Source: Desulfurispira natronophila (lineage in GTDB: Bacteria; Chrysiogenota; Chrysiogenetes; Chrysiogenales; Chrysiogenaceae). Taken from it: 64,000 nucleotides of DNA. Location: assembly GCF_014203025.1 (NCBI RefSeq), contig NZ_JACHID010000006.1:104854-168853 (forward strand). The letters are read 5' to 3'. Within the stretch, counting starts at the first letter, position 1. Every line of letters begins with the position of its first letter. The position numbers and the translations under genes are program-made. The notes under the pieces are model-generated. The model made no database searches and was not told where the DNA came from. It saw nothing but the letters and a program-made list of their open reading frames with translations. Shown here in pieces: positions 26,547-35,500 of this stretch.

Positions 26547-26684
26547 ATGAACCAAGGCATGAAACCCTTTATTCGTCTGGGCGTTTTTCTGGCGGTTTTC
26601 GTGGCGGTAGTAGTCTTTCTCTACTTCCTCATGGAGGCCCAGAACTTCAACTTTGGCTACGTCTCCACGGTACGTCCGGACTAA
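26547..26684 (+). CDS. 45-residue single-span membrane protein
   Basis: This small gene, MNQGMKPFIRLGVFLAVFVA..., has a perfect AAAGGAGG seven bases before its ATG. One hydrophobic helix spans about residues 10-28, then a short tail ends VSTVRPD. It sits 36 bases after the pilin stop and is followed at once by a strong terminator, so pilin and this protein form a closed two-gene unit. The role is unknown; a pilus-assembly or pilin-stabilising partner is possible. Confidence 0.7.
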   Translation: MNQGMKPFIRLGVFLAVFVAVVVFLYFLMEAQNFNFGYVSTVRPD

Positions 26685-26691
26685 CTGTTCT

Positions 26692-26730
26692 CCCCTCGGC
26701 CACATGTCAGCGTGGCGGCCGAGGGGTTTT
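26692..26730 (+). terminator. Terminator of the pilin unit
   Basis: CCCCTCGGCC (26692-26701) pairs with GGCCGAGGGG (26717-26726), with further CAC/GTG pairing inside the loop, then TTTTCTTT. Confidence 0.92.
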
Positions 26731-26768
26731 CTTTGCCAACAGGTTGCAAAGGATGGGAAAAGCAGCAG

Positions 26769-26900
26769 AAGGCAATATCTCTCGCCCGTTCGCTTTGCTC
26801 ACTCGGGACGCGGAGAGCGCCGGGAAAAACACGGAAGATAACGGATATGGCTGTACATCCTCTCTGCGCTCTCAGCGGCTCTGCGAGAGAAAATTGCCTT
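26769..26900. repeat. Imperfect 132-bp inverted-repeat element
   Basis: AAGGCAATATCTCTCGC at the left end and GCGAGAGAAAATTGCCTT at the right end are inverted repeats with small gaps, flanking about 97 bases of GC-rich sequence (CTCTGCGCTCTCAGCGGCTC). It has no ribosome-site-bearing frame. Together with the following motif it fills the 323-base gap between the small membrane protein and the receiver gene. Confidence 0.55.
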
Positions 26901-26926
26901 TGCGGGATAAGGCTGCCAAGCCAACT

Positions 26927-26966
26927 CACCCTTTATCCCTTTCATCCTGTTCATCCCGGTTAATTT
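26927..26966 (+). repeat. ATCCCTTTCATCC-type dispersed motif, copy 1
   Basis: CACCCTTTATCCCTTTCATCC followed by TGTTCATCCCGGTTAATT. A diverged copy lies inverted at 62225-62268. No function is known to me. Confidence 0.5.
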
Positions 26967-27007
26967 CTTCTCCCACAAGCTAAAATCCACACACTCCAGG
27001 AGCACCC

Positions 27008-27364
27008 ATGAACCCCAAAACCCTCGAAGGTCAATCCATCCTCTATATAGAAGCGGACGAAAACACCCGCATGCTGGTGGCCCGCATGCTCAGCCGCCGC
27101 GGCGCCAAGGTAGCGGCGGTGGCAACGGCGGATGTGGCCCGCAAGGCCTGCAACGTCAAGCCCCCCAGTGCGGTGATCCTGGGTGAGGATATCGGTACTC
27201 TTGACATGGCCGACTTTCTGAACGAAATATGCCAGGGTTGCGCCCTGGGCAGCACTATTGTTCTGTACCGTAGCGAATCAGCGCAGCTGGACAATATCGA
27301 GCACCATCACGTCAAGCGCGATGACGGCTTTGGCAAGCTGGTAACGGTACTGGAAGCCGGCTAG
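27008..27364 (+). CDS. Degenerate receiver-domain protein
   Basis: The 118-residue protein follows the CheY fold pattern: ILYIEADENTRMLVARML for strand 1/helix 1 and SAVILGEDIGTLDMADFL for the strand-3 region. The phospho-acceptor Asp is not where expected: the aligned position is Gly59, followed by Glu60-Asp61. The N-terminal acidic pair is also altered (EAD). It is therefore a pseudo-receiver, or one that uses shifted residues. AGGAG lies six bases upstream. It precedes a degenerate HD-GYP protein by 26 bases, and receiver plus HD-GYP is the usual RpfG-type pairing, here split into two genes. Confidence 0.7.
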   Translation: MNPKTLEGQSILYIEADENTRMLVARMLSRRGAKVAAVATADVARKACNVKPPSAVILGEDIGTLDMADFLNEICQGCALGSTIVLYRSESAQLDNIEHHHVKRDDGFGKLVTVLEAG

Positions 27365-27390
27365 CCCACCACACGCAAAAGGCCCCCTGT

Positions 27391-28377
27391 ATGCACCAAT
27401 CCGGCTCCACCAACGGCGACAGCCACCAGCGCACCTTTACCCAGGAGCTGGCCGTGGTACGCGAGCAGTGCGAAAACCTGGGGTCGCTGCTGCAAAACGA
27501 CTATCAGCGTGTGCGGCGTGGGCTGGGCATTGAGCTCCAACTCAACCTGGTGGAGCCCCACATCACCCCTCTTATCCAGAGTTACCGAAGCAATCCGCGC
27601 CCTGTCCTCAGCGCTTCCTGCTTTCCCAACTCCCGTCTGCCCCAGCAGGTGCAGCACTCGCTGCGCCGTACACTGGTAACTATCGCCCTGGCGACCCATA
27701 TCAACATGGATCGGCCGGAATTTATACTGGAAGTTGCCCTGGCATCCTATCTGGCGGATATCAGCATGGCAGCTATACCGGAAGAGATTATCAACAAGCC
27801 AGACAAGCTCAGCACCGATGAACGCAAGGTGCTGCAGAACCACCCCTCCCTGGCCACCAAGCTCCTGCGATCAAAAGACTTTCCCTCCCACACCCTGCTC
27901 TACATCCTGCACCACCACGAGCGCCACAATGGCAGCGGCTATCCCGCCGGGCTCAAGGGCAGCAAGATCCCTTTTGGGGCTTCTCTGGTAGGGATTTGTG
28001 ATACCTACTGTGCCCTGACCGCTCCTCGCTGCTACCGCAAGGCGGACAACCCTACCCAGACCATCGTTACTTTGCTGCGGGAAAAGGGAAATGCCCACGC
28101 TCCCAAACTGGTGGACACTTTGGTGCTGCACCTGGGAGGCTTTCCCATTGGCACCGTGGTGCGCCTTAGCAGCGGCGAGGTGGGGGTTGTGCATCGCCAC
28201 AGTCCCAGCGCCCCCACTCGGCCCACCGTGGCGGTTGCCCAAGACCCGGGCGGACAGCTGCTGACACCGCCTTTTTTGCGCAATCTGGAGGATGAGCCGG
28301 ATGTCTCTGTAGCGCGGGTACTTGACAGCTCAAAAACCCGCCTCAATGTCCTGGAGCTGCTGTCGGTTTCAGGATAG
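27391..28377 (+). CDS. HD-GYP-related protein with altered HD dyad
   Basis: 328 residues. The GYP half is well kept: HHHERHNGSGYPAGLKG (about 173-189), then FGASLVGICDTYCALTAPRCYR. The metal-binding dyad normally written LLHDIGK(I) reads YLADISMAAIP here, so His is Ala122 before Asp123. C-di-GMP hydrolysis may be lost or changed, and a c-di-GMP sensor or scaffold role is plausible. The C-terminal 90 residues (GTVVRLSSGEVGVVHRHS) are typical HD-GYP tails. It is co-directional with the degenerate receiver and close to pilT and the pilin, so a pilus-surface control role is inferred. Confidence 0.72.
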   Translation: MHQSGSTNGDSHQRTFTQELAVVREQCENLGSLLQNDYQRVRRGLGIELQLNLVEPHITPLIQSYRSNPRPVLSASCFPNSRLPQQVQHSLRRTLVTIALATHINMDRPEFILEVALASYLADISMAAIPEEIINKPDKLSTDERKVLQNHPSLATKLLRSKDFPSHTLLYILHHHERHNGSGYPAGLKGSKIPFGASLVGICDTYCALTAPRCYRKADNPTQTIVTLLREKGNAHAPKLVDTLVLHLGGFPIGTVVRLSSGEVGVVHRHSPSAPTRPTVAVAQDPGGQLLTPPFLRNLEDEPDVSVARVLDSSKTRLNVLELLSVSG

Positions 28378-28604
28378 CAACGGCACAACTCAACGCGCTG
28401 CCCCTTTCAACATCCCGTTCAAAGGCTCAAGCAGCCAAGTCGACAATTCTGTCGACCCGTGACACTCCTTGTCGATAGCACCACGGCGAAGCTCCGGATA
28501 ACCCCCAATAAAAAGGCAAGTTCCCTGAAAAACCATAGTGGCACGGCTTCTGCAATCAGGCTAAACGTCCCCGACAGAATTTCCCCCACAGCCAGGAGTT
28601 TTCC

Positions 28605-29519
28605 ATGAGCACCAAGCCTTCAACGCCGAAACGTTTTTATCTGAGAGCTTTTACCTCCCTTTTTCTCACTTTCATGGCCCTGATAACCATCCTTACCGGC
28701 CTGCTGCTCTACGTGGTGCCGGAGGGAAAAGTAGCTCGCTGGGCGGGCTGGAGTTTCTGGGGGATTGACAAAGGCGGATGGGAAGCTGTTCACACCATTT
28801 GTGCCTTTGCCTTTATTATCGCTACGATTCTGCACATTATTTACAACTGGAAGTTGCTGCTGTTCTACCTGAAGGACCGCACCACTCGCGCCTTTACCCT
28901 GCGCCGTGAACTGGTGGCGGCGGTGGGGCTTACCGTATTTCTTTGCTGGGGCAGCATCGCTCTGTTCCCACCCTTTGGCTCCATTATGCAGCTGGGTGAC
29001 AACCTGAAGGATGCCTGGTACGAAGAGACTGATATTCAGGCCCCCTATGGCCACGCCGAACAGTCACCACTGCGGGTGCTGGCCAATCGGCAATATATGG
29101 ATATTGATGGCATCATGACGGTACTGCGAGAGATGGGGATACCAGTTGCTTCTACCGAGCAAAGCCTCGAGGATCTCCAGCCTGTTTCCGGGTTTTCCCC
29201 CATGCAGCTCTATGACATTCTGGAAAATGATCCACGCACAGCCCGGAGCTCCCGTGATTTGGAGCAGGACCATGACGATACCGAGCACCACGATCGTGAC
29301 GCATGGGATGAGGAGCACAGAGAGTCGAGCGCTCCTTCCGGACTGGGTCGCCTAAGTCTGGAGGAAGTAAGCGAGATGTACGATATTGACCTGCACCGCG
29401 CGCTGCAGGAGCTGGAGGAGAAAGGGATTGTTGCCAGCAGGACGGAGAGTATACGGCTTATCGCTGAGCGGGCTGAAGTGAGCCCCTCGCAGCTTTACGA
29501 GATCCTGGCAGGCCACTGA
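28605..29519 (+). CDS. DUF4405-type membrane protein
   Basis: 304 residues. The N-terminal half has about four hydrophobic helices, with conserved His residues in EAVHTICAFAFI and ILHIIYNWK, the DUF4405/cytochrome b561-like pattern that may hold heme or quinone. The C-terminal half is soluble, with two or three short repeats of the type LSLEEVSEMYDIDLHRALQEL and VSPSQLYEIL, resembling tandem helix-turn-helix-like units. A very acidic His/Asp linker (HDDTEHHDRDAWDEEHRE) separates them and might bind metal. It is monocistronic with a terminator shared with the facing rubrerythrin. The 227-base gap before it holds a GTCGAC-AATTCT-GTCGAC dyad at 28439-28456. Confidence 0.65.
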   Translation: MSTKPSTPKRFYLRAFTSLFLTFMALITILTGLLLYVVPEGKVARWAGWSFWGIDKGGWEAVHTICAFAFIIATILHIIYNWKLLLFYLKDRTTRAFTLRRELVAAVGLTVFLCWGSIALFPPFGSIMQLGDNLKDAWYEETDIQAPYGHAEQSPLRVLANRQYMDIDGIMTVLREMGIPVASTEQSLEDLQPVSGFSPMQLYDILENDPRTARSSRDLEQDHDDTEHHDRDAWDEEHRESSAPSGLGRLSLEEVSEMYDIDLHRALQELEEKGIVASRTESIRLIAERAEVSPSQLYEILAGH

Positions 29520-29560
29520 CAGACTCAGAGGCCTCTCCCAAAGAAGTGCTTGCCCATTAA

Positions 29561-29591
29561 AAAAGCTCCACAGCTGCGCTGTGGAGCTTTT
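29561..29591 (-). terminator. Bidirectional terminator between DUF4405 gene and rubrerythrin 2
   Basis: A 13-bp stem AAAAGCTCCACAG with loop CTGCG. Six T residues follow on the minus strand and TTTTC on the plus strand. Confidence 0.92.
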
Positions 29592-29613
29592 CAAACTTTT
29601 GGTCAACTGGAAT

Positions 29614-30162
29614 TTATTCGCCGAAGTGACGCTTGAGCAAACCAGCGAATGCTGCGCCGTGGCGAGCTTCATCCTTACACATTTCGTGTACGGTGTCGTG
29701 GATGGCATCCAGGTTCTGCTGCTTGGCACGAGTGGCCAGGTCCTTCTTGCCGCTGCAGGCGCCATATTCCGCGTCCACACGCATTTGCAGGTTGGTTTTG
29801 GTATCAGCCACCACCACTTCACCCAGCAGTTCCGCAAACTTGGCGGCGTGCTCAGCTTCTTCCCAGGCAATGCGCTTGTAGGCTTCAGCAATCTCAGGGT
29901 AGCCTTCGCGGTCAGCCTGGCGGCTCATGGCCAGATACATGCCAACTTCGGTGCACTCACCAGTGAAGTTCATGCGCAGGTCTTCGATAATCTGGGGGTC
30001 AATATCCTTGGCAACGCCAATACGGTGCTCATCAGCCCAGTTCATTTCACCGGCAACCTGCTCCTGAAACTTGCTGGCTGGGGCTTTACAGGTAGGACAG
30101 ATATCAGGGGCGCTCTCGCCTTCAGCAACATAACCACAAACAGTACAGATAAACTTTTTCAT
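29614..30162 (-). CDS. Reverse-type rubrerythrin (N-terminal rubredoxin domain)
   Basis: In this 182-residue protein the rubredoxin domain comes first (CTVCGY, CPTCKAP; residues 6-28) and the ferritin-like diiron domain second ([36 protein letters not shown]). That is the reverse-rubrerythrin order, seen in clostridial NADH peroxidases that also reduce O2. It should detoxify H2O2 in the cytoplasm. Residue pattern and order make it non-redundant with the classical rubrerythrin at 9.6 kb. It has a consensus-like promoter with a partial Fur-like site just upstream of the -35. Confidence 0.92.
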   Translation of the reverse strand: MKKFICTVCGYVAEGESAPDICPTCKAPASKFQEQVAGEMNWADEHRIGVAKDIDPQIIEDLRMNFTGECTEVGMYLAMSRQADREGYPEIAEAYKRIAWEEAEHAAKFAELLGEVVVADTKTNLQMRVDAEYGACSGKKDLATRAKQQNLDAIHDTVHEMCKDEARHGAAFAGLLKRHFGE

Positions 30163-30201
30163 TGGTTCTCCTTGTTCAATTCAATGGGACAATATGTAAA
30201 A

Positions 30202-30245
30202 ATTCTAGCGATACCGATCACTTTTGTCAACGATAATCATTCCTG
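30202..30245 (-). promoter_or_regulatory. Promoter of rubrerythrin 2 with partial Fur/PerR-like site
   Basis: On the minus strand TTGACA (30225-30230), 17 bases, then TAGAAT (30202-30207). Directly upstream of the -35, CGATAATCATT (30231-30241) matches the left 10 of 15 positions of the Fur consensus. The right half is lost, so regulation is a guess. Confidence 0.6.
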
Positions 30246-30273
30246 TTTTCAGCGAAAAAGACTTTTCTGCTCA

Positions 30274-32337
30274 CTATTTTGACCTGCGCGACTCCACCAA
30301 CTGGGGCAGGCGAGAGTTTTCACTGTTGCCATCCCGCAAGCGGAAGCCGCCGACAAGTTGCTGCAGTTCGTCGGAAACGTGACTCAGACCTCCCGCTGCT
30401 TCCGCTATACCCTGGGCGGCGTGAGAGTTCTGTTCGGCGATATCTTTTACCCGCTCTACACTCTGGGCTATCTCGTTGTTGGTAGCTGACTGCTGCTGGG
30501 CGGCTGTGGCCACTTGCCCAATCATATCAGCCATTTCTCCGGTCTGCCGAGTAATATCACCAAGCTTCTGCCCGGCTTCGCTCGCCGTGCGATTGCCCGT
30601 CTCTACCAGTTTGACACTTTCGTGAATAACATCCACCGCCTCTTTGGCCTGGTTCTGCAGCTGCTGTATGCGTTCACTGATTTCCCGCGTGGAACCCTGG
30701 GTGCGCTCTGCCAGCTTTCGCACCTCGTCGGCTACTACGGCAAATCCCCGGCCATGGTCCCCGGCTCGGGCCGCCTCGATAGCAGCATTCAGGGCCAGCA
30801 GGTTGGTCTGTTCAGTAATGTCGTTGATGACGTAGGCAATTTCATTCACTTTGCCCACAGCCTCGCCCAGTTGGGCCACGGTCTCAGAGGCATTTTCTAC
30901 CTTGCTGGTAATCTGATTCACGACATTTACTGCCTGTGCCACCGACTCCTGCCCCTCCTCGGAGGCGTCATAGGCTTGCTGGCTGCGCTCAGCGGTCATT
31001 TCTATATTTTGGGCAATCTGCTCAACCGTTGAGTTCATTTCGCTGACAGCTGCTGCCAGCTCAGAAGTGCTCTGATCCTGCTCCTGGGCGGAGTGGGTCA
31101 GCTGATTTGCCGTAGCCGCCAGCTCTTGGGAGCCAGAAGCGACGGTTTCTACTGCCTGACTGACATTTTGCATTGCCACGGAAAGCGACTGGGCCATGCG
31201 ATTAAAAGCGTCAGCCAATTGTCCAATCTCGTCCTTGCGCTCAAGATGCAGCTCCTGGCTAAAATCACCAGCTGCAATCTGCTGTGCCACCCCTACCACC
31301 TGAGCCAGGGGACGCGCAACCAGGTAGTTCAGCAACCAGGCTACCAGGCCACTCATTACCAGGGCCATAACGACTCCGCCTATAACCAGGTAGTTTAGCA
31401 GTGCGCGGGCATCTGCGGTGAGCTCATCCACATACGTCGATGTAGCAATAATCAGATCCCAGGGCTCATAGTAATCGTAAGCCATTATTTTTTCGCCTAC
31501 CGAGCCATCTGGCTCCTGCCAGTTGTAATAAAGCACTCCACTGCGCTGCTGGGCCATTTCCTCGAAGATGCGGCGCCCATCAGCGTCCGTGCCATTGGCA
31601 ATACTTTCCCCCTCCAAGGTGGGGTGGATTTCCATTTCCATGCTGCTGCGTTCAAAGACAAAGGGGTAGCCCGTCTCACCAACGGATGTGCCGAGAATGC
31701 GCTGTTGCACGCCATCAAGAGCTTCTGTGATAAGGTTGCCTATAAAGAGTGAGCCGATAACCTGCCCATTGCGTACAATTGGGGTGTAGCGAGTGTAGTA
31801 GGCACGCCCAAACAGTTCCGCACGACCGGTAAATGTCTGCTGGCTGAGGAGTTTTTGGTACGCCGGGTGGTTACGGTCAAGGCGGGTTCCCACAGCCCGC
31901 TGACCTTGCTGATTCGTCAAAGAGGTGGTTATCCGCACAAAGTCATCCCCATCGCGGACAAATATGGTTGCCACTGCGCCAGTGGCCTGTGTAAAGGCAT
32001 CCATACCGTCGTAGTAGCCGTTAAGCACCTGGTCGTTATGCCGCAAAACTGGGGCGCCATCTCTGCGCTCGTCAGGGAAAAGGGTCATCTCTTCGTCAGG
32101 GAAACTCAACTCAAGAACGTTGTGCAACTGCTCCGTAGCACGGCGCAACTCGGTGTGGAGCGAGCCAATCATGTCCGTTATAAGGGAGTTGGTTTCCACT
32201 ATGCCAGTTTCGGCTTGCTGCACAGCACTGCTGCGCACCGATCTGTCCACCAGAAATATGGCAATAATGAGCACCAGCGCCAGACTGGTGGCAATGATAA
32301 GGGACGTCCGAACTCCAATAGATTGACTCTGAAACAT
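30274..32337 (-). CDS. Methyl-accepting chemotaxis protein, Cache sensor
   Basis: 687-residue inner-membrane chemoreceptor: transmembrane helix about 10-30, a large periplasmic region (about 35-305) with the Cache3/Cache2 fusion look ([51 protein letters not shown]), second helix about 312-335, HAMP, then the signalling coiled coil. The hairpin tip reads [15 protein letters not shown]...[13 protein letters not shown]. It detects a small periplasmic ligand and controls CheA. No C-terminal CheR pentapeptide is seen (ends LVESRRSK). No che genes are in the window. It has the same orientation as the big PAS kinase upstream, but 174 bases separate them. Confidence 0.92.
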   Translation of the reverse strand: MFQSQSIGVRTSLIIATSLALVLIIAIFLVDRSVRSSAVQQAETGIVETNSLITDMIGSLHTELRRATEQLHNVLELSFPDEEMTLFPDERRDGAPVLRHNDQVLNGYYDGMDAFTQATGAVATIFVRDGDDFVRITTSLTNQQGQRAVGTRLDRNHPAYQKLLSQQTFTGRAELFGRAYYTRYTPIVRNGQVIGSLFIGNLITEALDGVQQRILGTSVGETGYPFVFERSSMEMEIHPTLEGESIANGTDADGRRIFEEMAQQRSGVLYYNWQEPDGSVGEKIMAYDYYEPWDLIIATSTYVDELTADARALLNYLVIGGVVMALVMSGLVAWLLNYLVARPLAQVVGVAQQIAAGDFSQELHLERKDEIGQLADAFNRMAQSLSVAMQNVSQAVETVASGSQELAATANQLTHSAQEQDQSTSELAAAVSEMNSTVEQIAQNIEMTAERSQQAYDASEEGQESVAQAVNVVNQITSKVENASETVAQLGEAVGKVNEIAYVINDITEQTNLLALNAAIEAARAGDHGRGFAVVADEVRKLAERTQGSTREISERIQQLQNQAKEAVDVIHESVKLVETGNRTASEAGQKLGDITRQTGEMADMIGQVATAAQQQSATNNEIAQSVERVKDIAEQNSHAAQGIAEAAGGLSHVSDELQQLVGGFRLRDGNSENSRLPQLVESRRSK

Positions 32338-32511
32338 GATACCCCCTGATGAGAAAGATGGCTGAAAAATTACGATTCGCCAGCATGGTGGCGCGACGAA
32401 GACCGTAGCTGTGTGAAATTATGGTCATGGGTCAAGATTATTTACCTTCAGCGGCACGGATTGTCAATTCGTAACTCCCGCGAGGGTCGGATATGGTTAC
32501 GATGTTTCTCC

Positions 32512-35500
32512 CTACTTGTGCCACACGGGAAGAGTGATGCTGAAACGGGCCCCCTCTTCAGTGTTAATCGCTCCTATACTTCCCCCCATCCTGTGCACAA
32601 TCGTAGCGCAAAGGGACAGACCAATCCCCATTCCCTTGTCGCCCTTTGTTGACACGTGTGGCTCAAATATCTTGCTTGGTAGAAGATTCCCAGGGATGCC
32701 ACCAGCATTATCACTTACATGAATCACTATCTCATCGCCATTTGGTGATTGCTCCAGGTCGATCTTAAGCTTGCGATCACTCTCTGAGCGATTTTGAATA
32801 AGTTCTTCGCGTGCATTGTTGGTGATATTGAGAATTACTTGCTGAAAATGATTGCATCTCCCATAGACAAGCGCTGAGCTTGATGAAGAGATCTCAACCG
32901 CAATAGCATCTGCCTTTAACTGGCCAGCGATAATGCGAATAACGGACTCGATTGCCGCTCGCACATCAAAACTGCCTTCATCTTTTTCCGCCCTGAAGAA
33001 GTCCTGAAACTCATTCACCGTATTGCCCATAAAGTTGATGCTTTGCATTACCTGCTCGGACAGGTCCTCAACGTCATCAGCCGTAAAGGTCTTCTCGGCA
33101 AAGTCCATCGGGAGCATCTGGATCCGCATGGCAATGTTATTCAGCGGCTGCTTCCACTGGTGAGCTATGGCGCCTATCATACCACCAATCTCAGCCATCT
33201 TGGATTGCTGGACCAGGAAAAGCTCCTGCGCGCGTTTTTCTTTTTGTAGCTGCACCACGTTGGTGTCGTCACGCAGCAGGACCACGAATTGACCCTGCTC
33301 CTCCAGCGGCAGCATGGAAATCAGCGCCTGCAGGTAGCGGCGACACCCCTCGCCATTAATTATCTCCAGCTCCTGCCGCTTGGTCACACTGGGAAGAATT
33401 TGTTCCAACAGATGCCCAACCACATCCATACGCTCTCCATGGGAGTCAAAAAACTCGACGCCAATTTCGCTGATCAGCTTGCCGATGATAAGCTGACTCT
33501 CTTTGGCAAAGATGTCAGCAGCAGAGCGATTGCAGTCAAGAATGCGCCCTGAGGGGTCAAGCACCAGTATGCCCTCAGGTGACTTGTCAAACAGGGTCAG
33601 GTAGCTTAGCTCACTCTGCATGCGCTGCCTGATTTCTTTATCTACCTGGAACTGCAGCTCTTCATTAAATTTACTGAGTGTTTCTGCGTGCTGCACTTGT
33701 TCCGTAATATCCTCGGCTACCCCAACGGTGCATGACCGACCAAGGTACTGTCCGGTAGCAGGAAAAGCACGCATATGGAACCAGCGATTTGTCCCCTTCT
33801 CAACCTGCACCTGGCAAATGTGACCAATGCTCTCTGATGACTCCGCGCAAAGGTCCTGGGAGACGAGGGACTTTATTTCCTCGCGATAACTTTCATGTAC
33901 CGGTTGCAAGAAGCGCTCAGGACTGCAGCAAATTTCCTGACACGGTATTCCGGTCAGCTTTTCGAATGCGGGGCTGATATAGAGAAACTCACCTTGGCTC
34001 TGGAGCCAGAATATTGTGTCGCTGCTTTCAGCAAAAAGACGAAAGCGCCACTCACTTTCCACCAGTGCCTGCTCGGCCTCCTTGCGTTGCTGGATATTCA
34101 TGTGAGTGCCCAGCATGCGTACAGGCTGGCCAACCTCGTCCCACTCAACCGCTCTGCCCTTACCCTGGACCCAGAGCCAGTCCCCGCTCGCAGTTTGGTA
34201 GCGAAACTCTGTAATGAAGGTGTCGCCCTGTTTTAATTGGGAGTGTACTTCCTGCTCTGCTACAGCTACATCATCAGGGTGAATCAAGCTTTTCCACACC
34301 GAAAAGCTCACTGGGAAAGCGTTTGGCTCATAATCAAGCATGCAGTAGCATTGTTCATCCCACATGACAATATCATTGGCTATATCCCAGTCCCAGACTC
34401 CCGTGGATAGCGCCTCAGCTGTCAGGCGGTAACGCTCATCAATTTTCTTGAGCTCTCTTTCACGTTGAACCCGAGTGGAGATATTGTAGATATACCCATG
34501 CCATAGAACAGAACCGCACTCGAGGCGCTCGGGATTGGCAATGCCCTCAACCCAGATCTGTGTGCCGTCGGGGTGATTGACCCGGTAAACCTGGTGCCAC
34601 AGTGTCAGGTTCTCTGCAGATCGTTGAATGGATGCTACAACTTTCCCTAAGTCATCAGGATGCAACACAGAAAAAACCTTATCGGCACTTTCAACAACCT
34701 CTTCAGGACGAACGCCGTAGATGTCATAAGTATGACGGCTGGCATAGGGGAAGGCGTACGTACCATCTGGCCGCATAATAAACTGATACACAAATCCCGG
34801 AATATTATCGGTAAGCTTCTGGAGCCTGTTTGTTAAATCCTGGATCGCAATCTGTGTCGTCTTACGCGCAGTAATATCAAGTAAGGTTCCCATCATCATC
34901 AGGGGCCTGCCATCCTCAGTCCAGGAAATGACTTTGCCCCGGTCAAGAACCCAGACCCAGTGTCCATCACGATGGCGCACGCGAGTTTCGAGCTCATAGT
35001 GCTCAAGGTTTCCATCAAAGTGCTGCTGGAGCAAGCAGGCGCTTTGCTCAAGATCTTCTGGATGGACAAAATGCTCCCAGGTTTCTACGGAAACAGGCTC
35101 CAGTTCAGACAAGCGATAGCCGAAAACTTCAGCCCAGCGCTCATTGAAAGTGGCTTCACCCGTTTGCACGTTCCATTCCCAGGTACCGGCTCCTGTTCCC
35201 TCGATAATGCCGGCCAGGCGAAGGCGCTCATGCTCAAGAGCCTTGCGTGCGGCGTGCTGTTCGCTCATGTCCTGAAAGGATACAACTGCTCCGGTCACCC
35301 TGTCGTGGGATCGCAATGGGGTGACGATCATCTTTACGGGAAAGTGGCTTCCATCCTTGCGAACAAACCAGTCGGAGCAGTCTCTGGGCTGAAAATCCTG
35401 CAGTGTATGGTGTATGGGGCAGTCTTTGTGTGGGTACGGTTTTCCATCGTGGTGTGTGTGGTGGAAGAGTGCGTGCTGATCTTTCCCAAGAACCTCTGTG

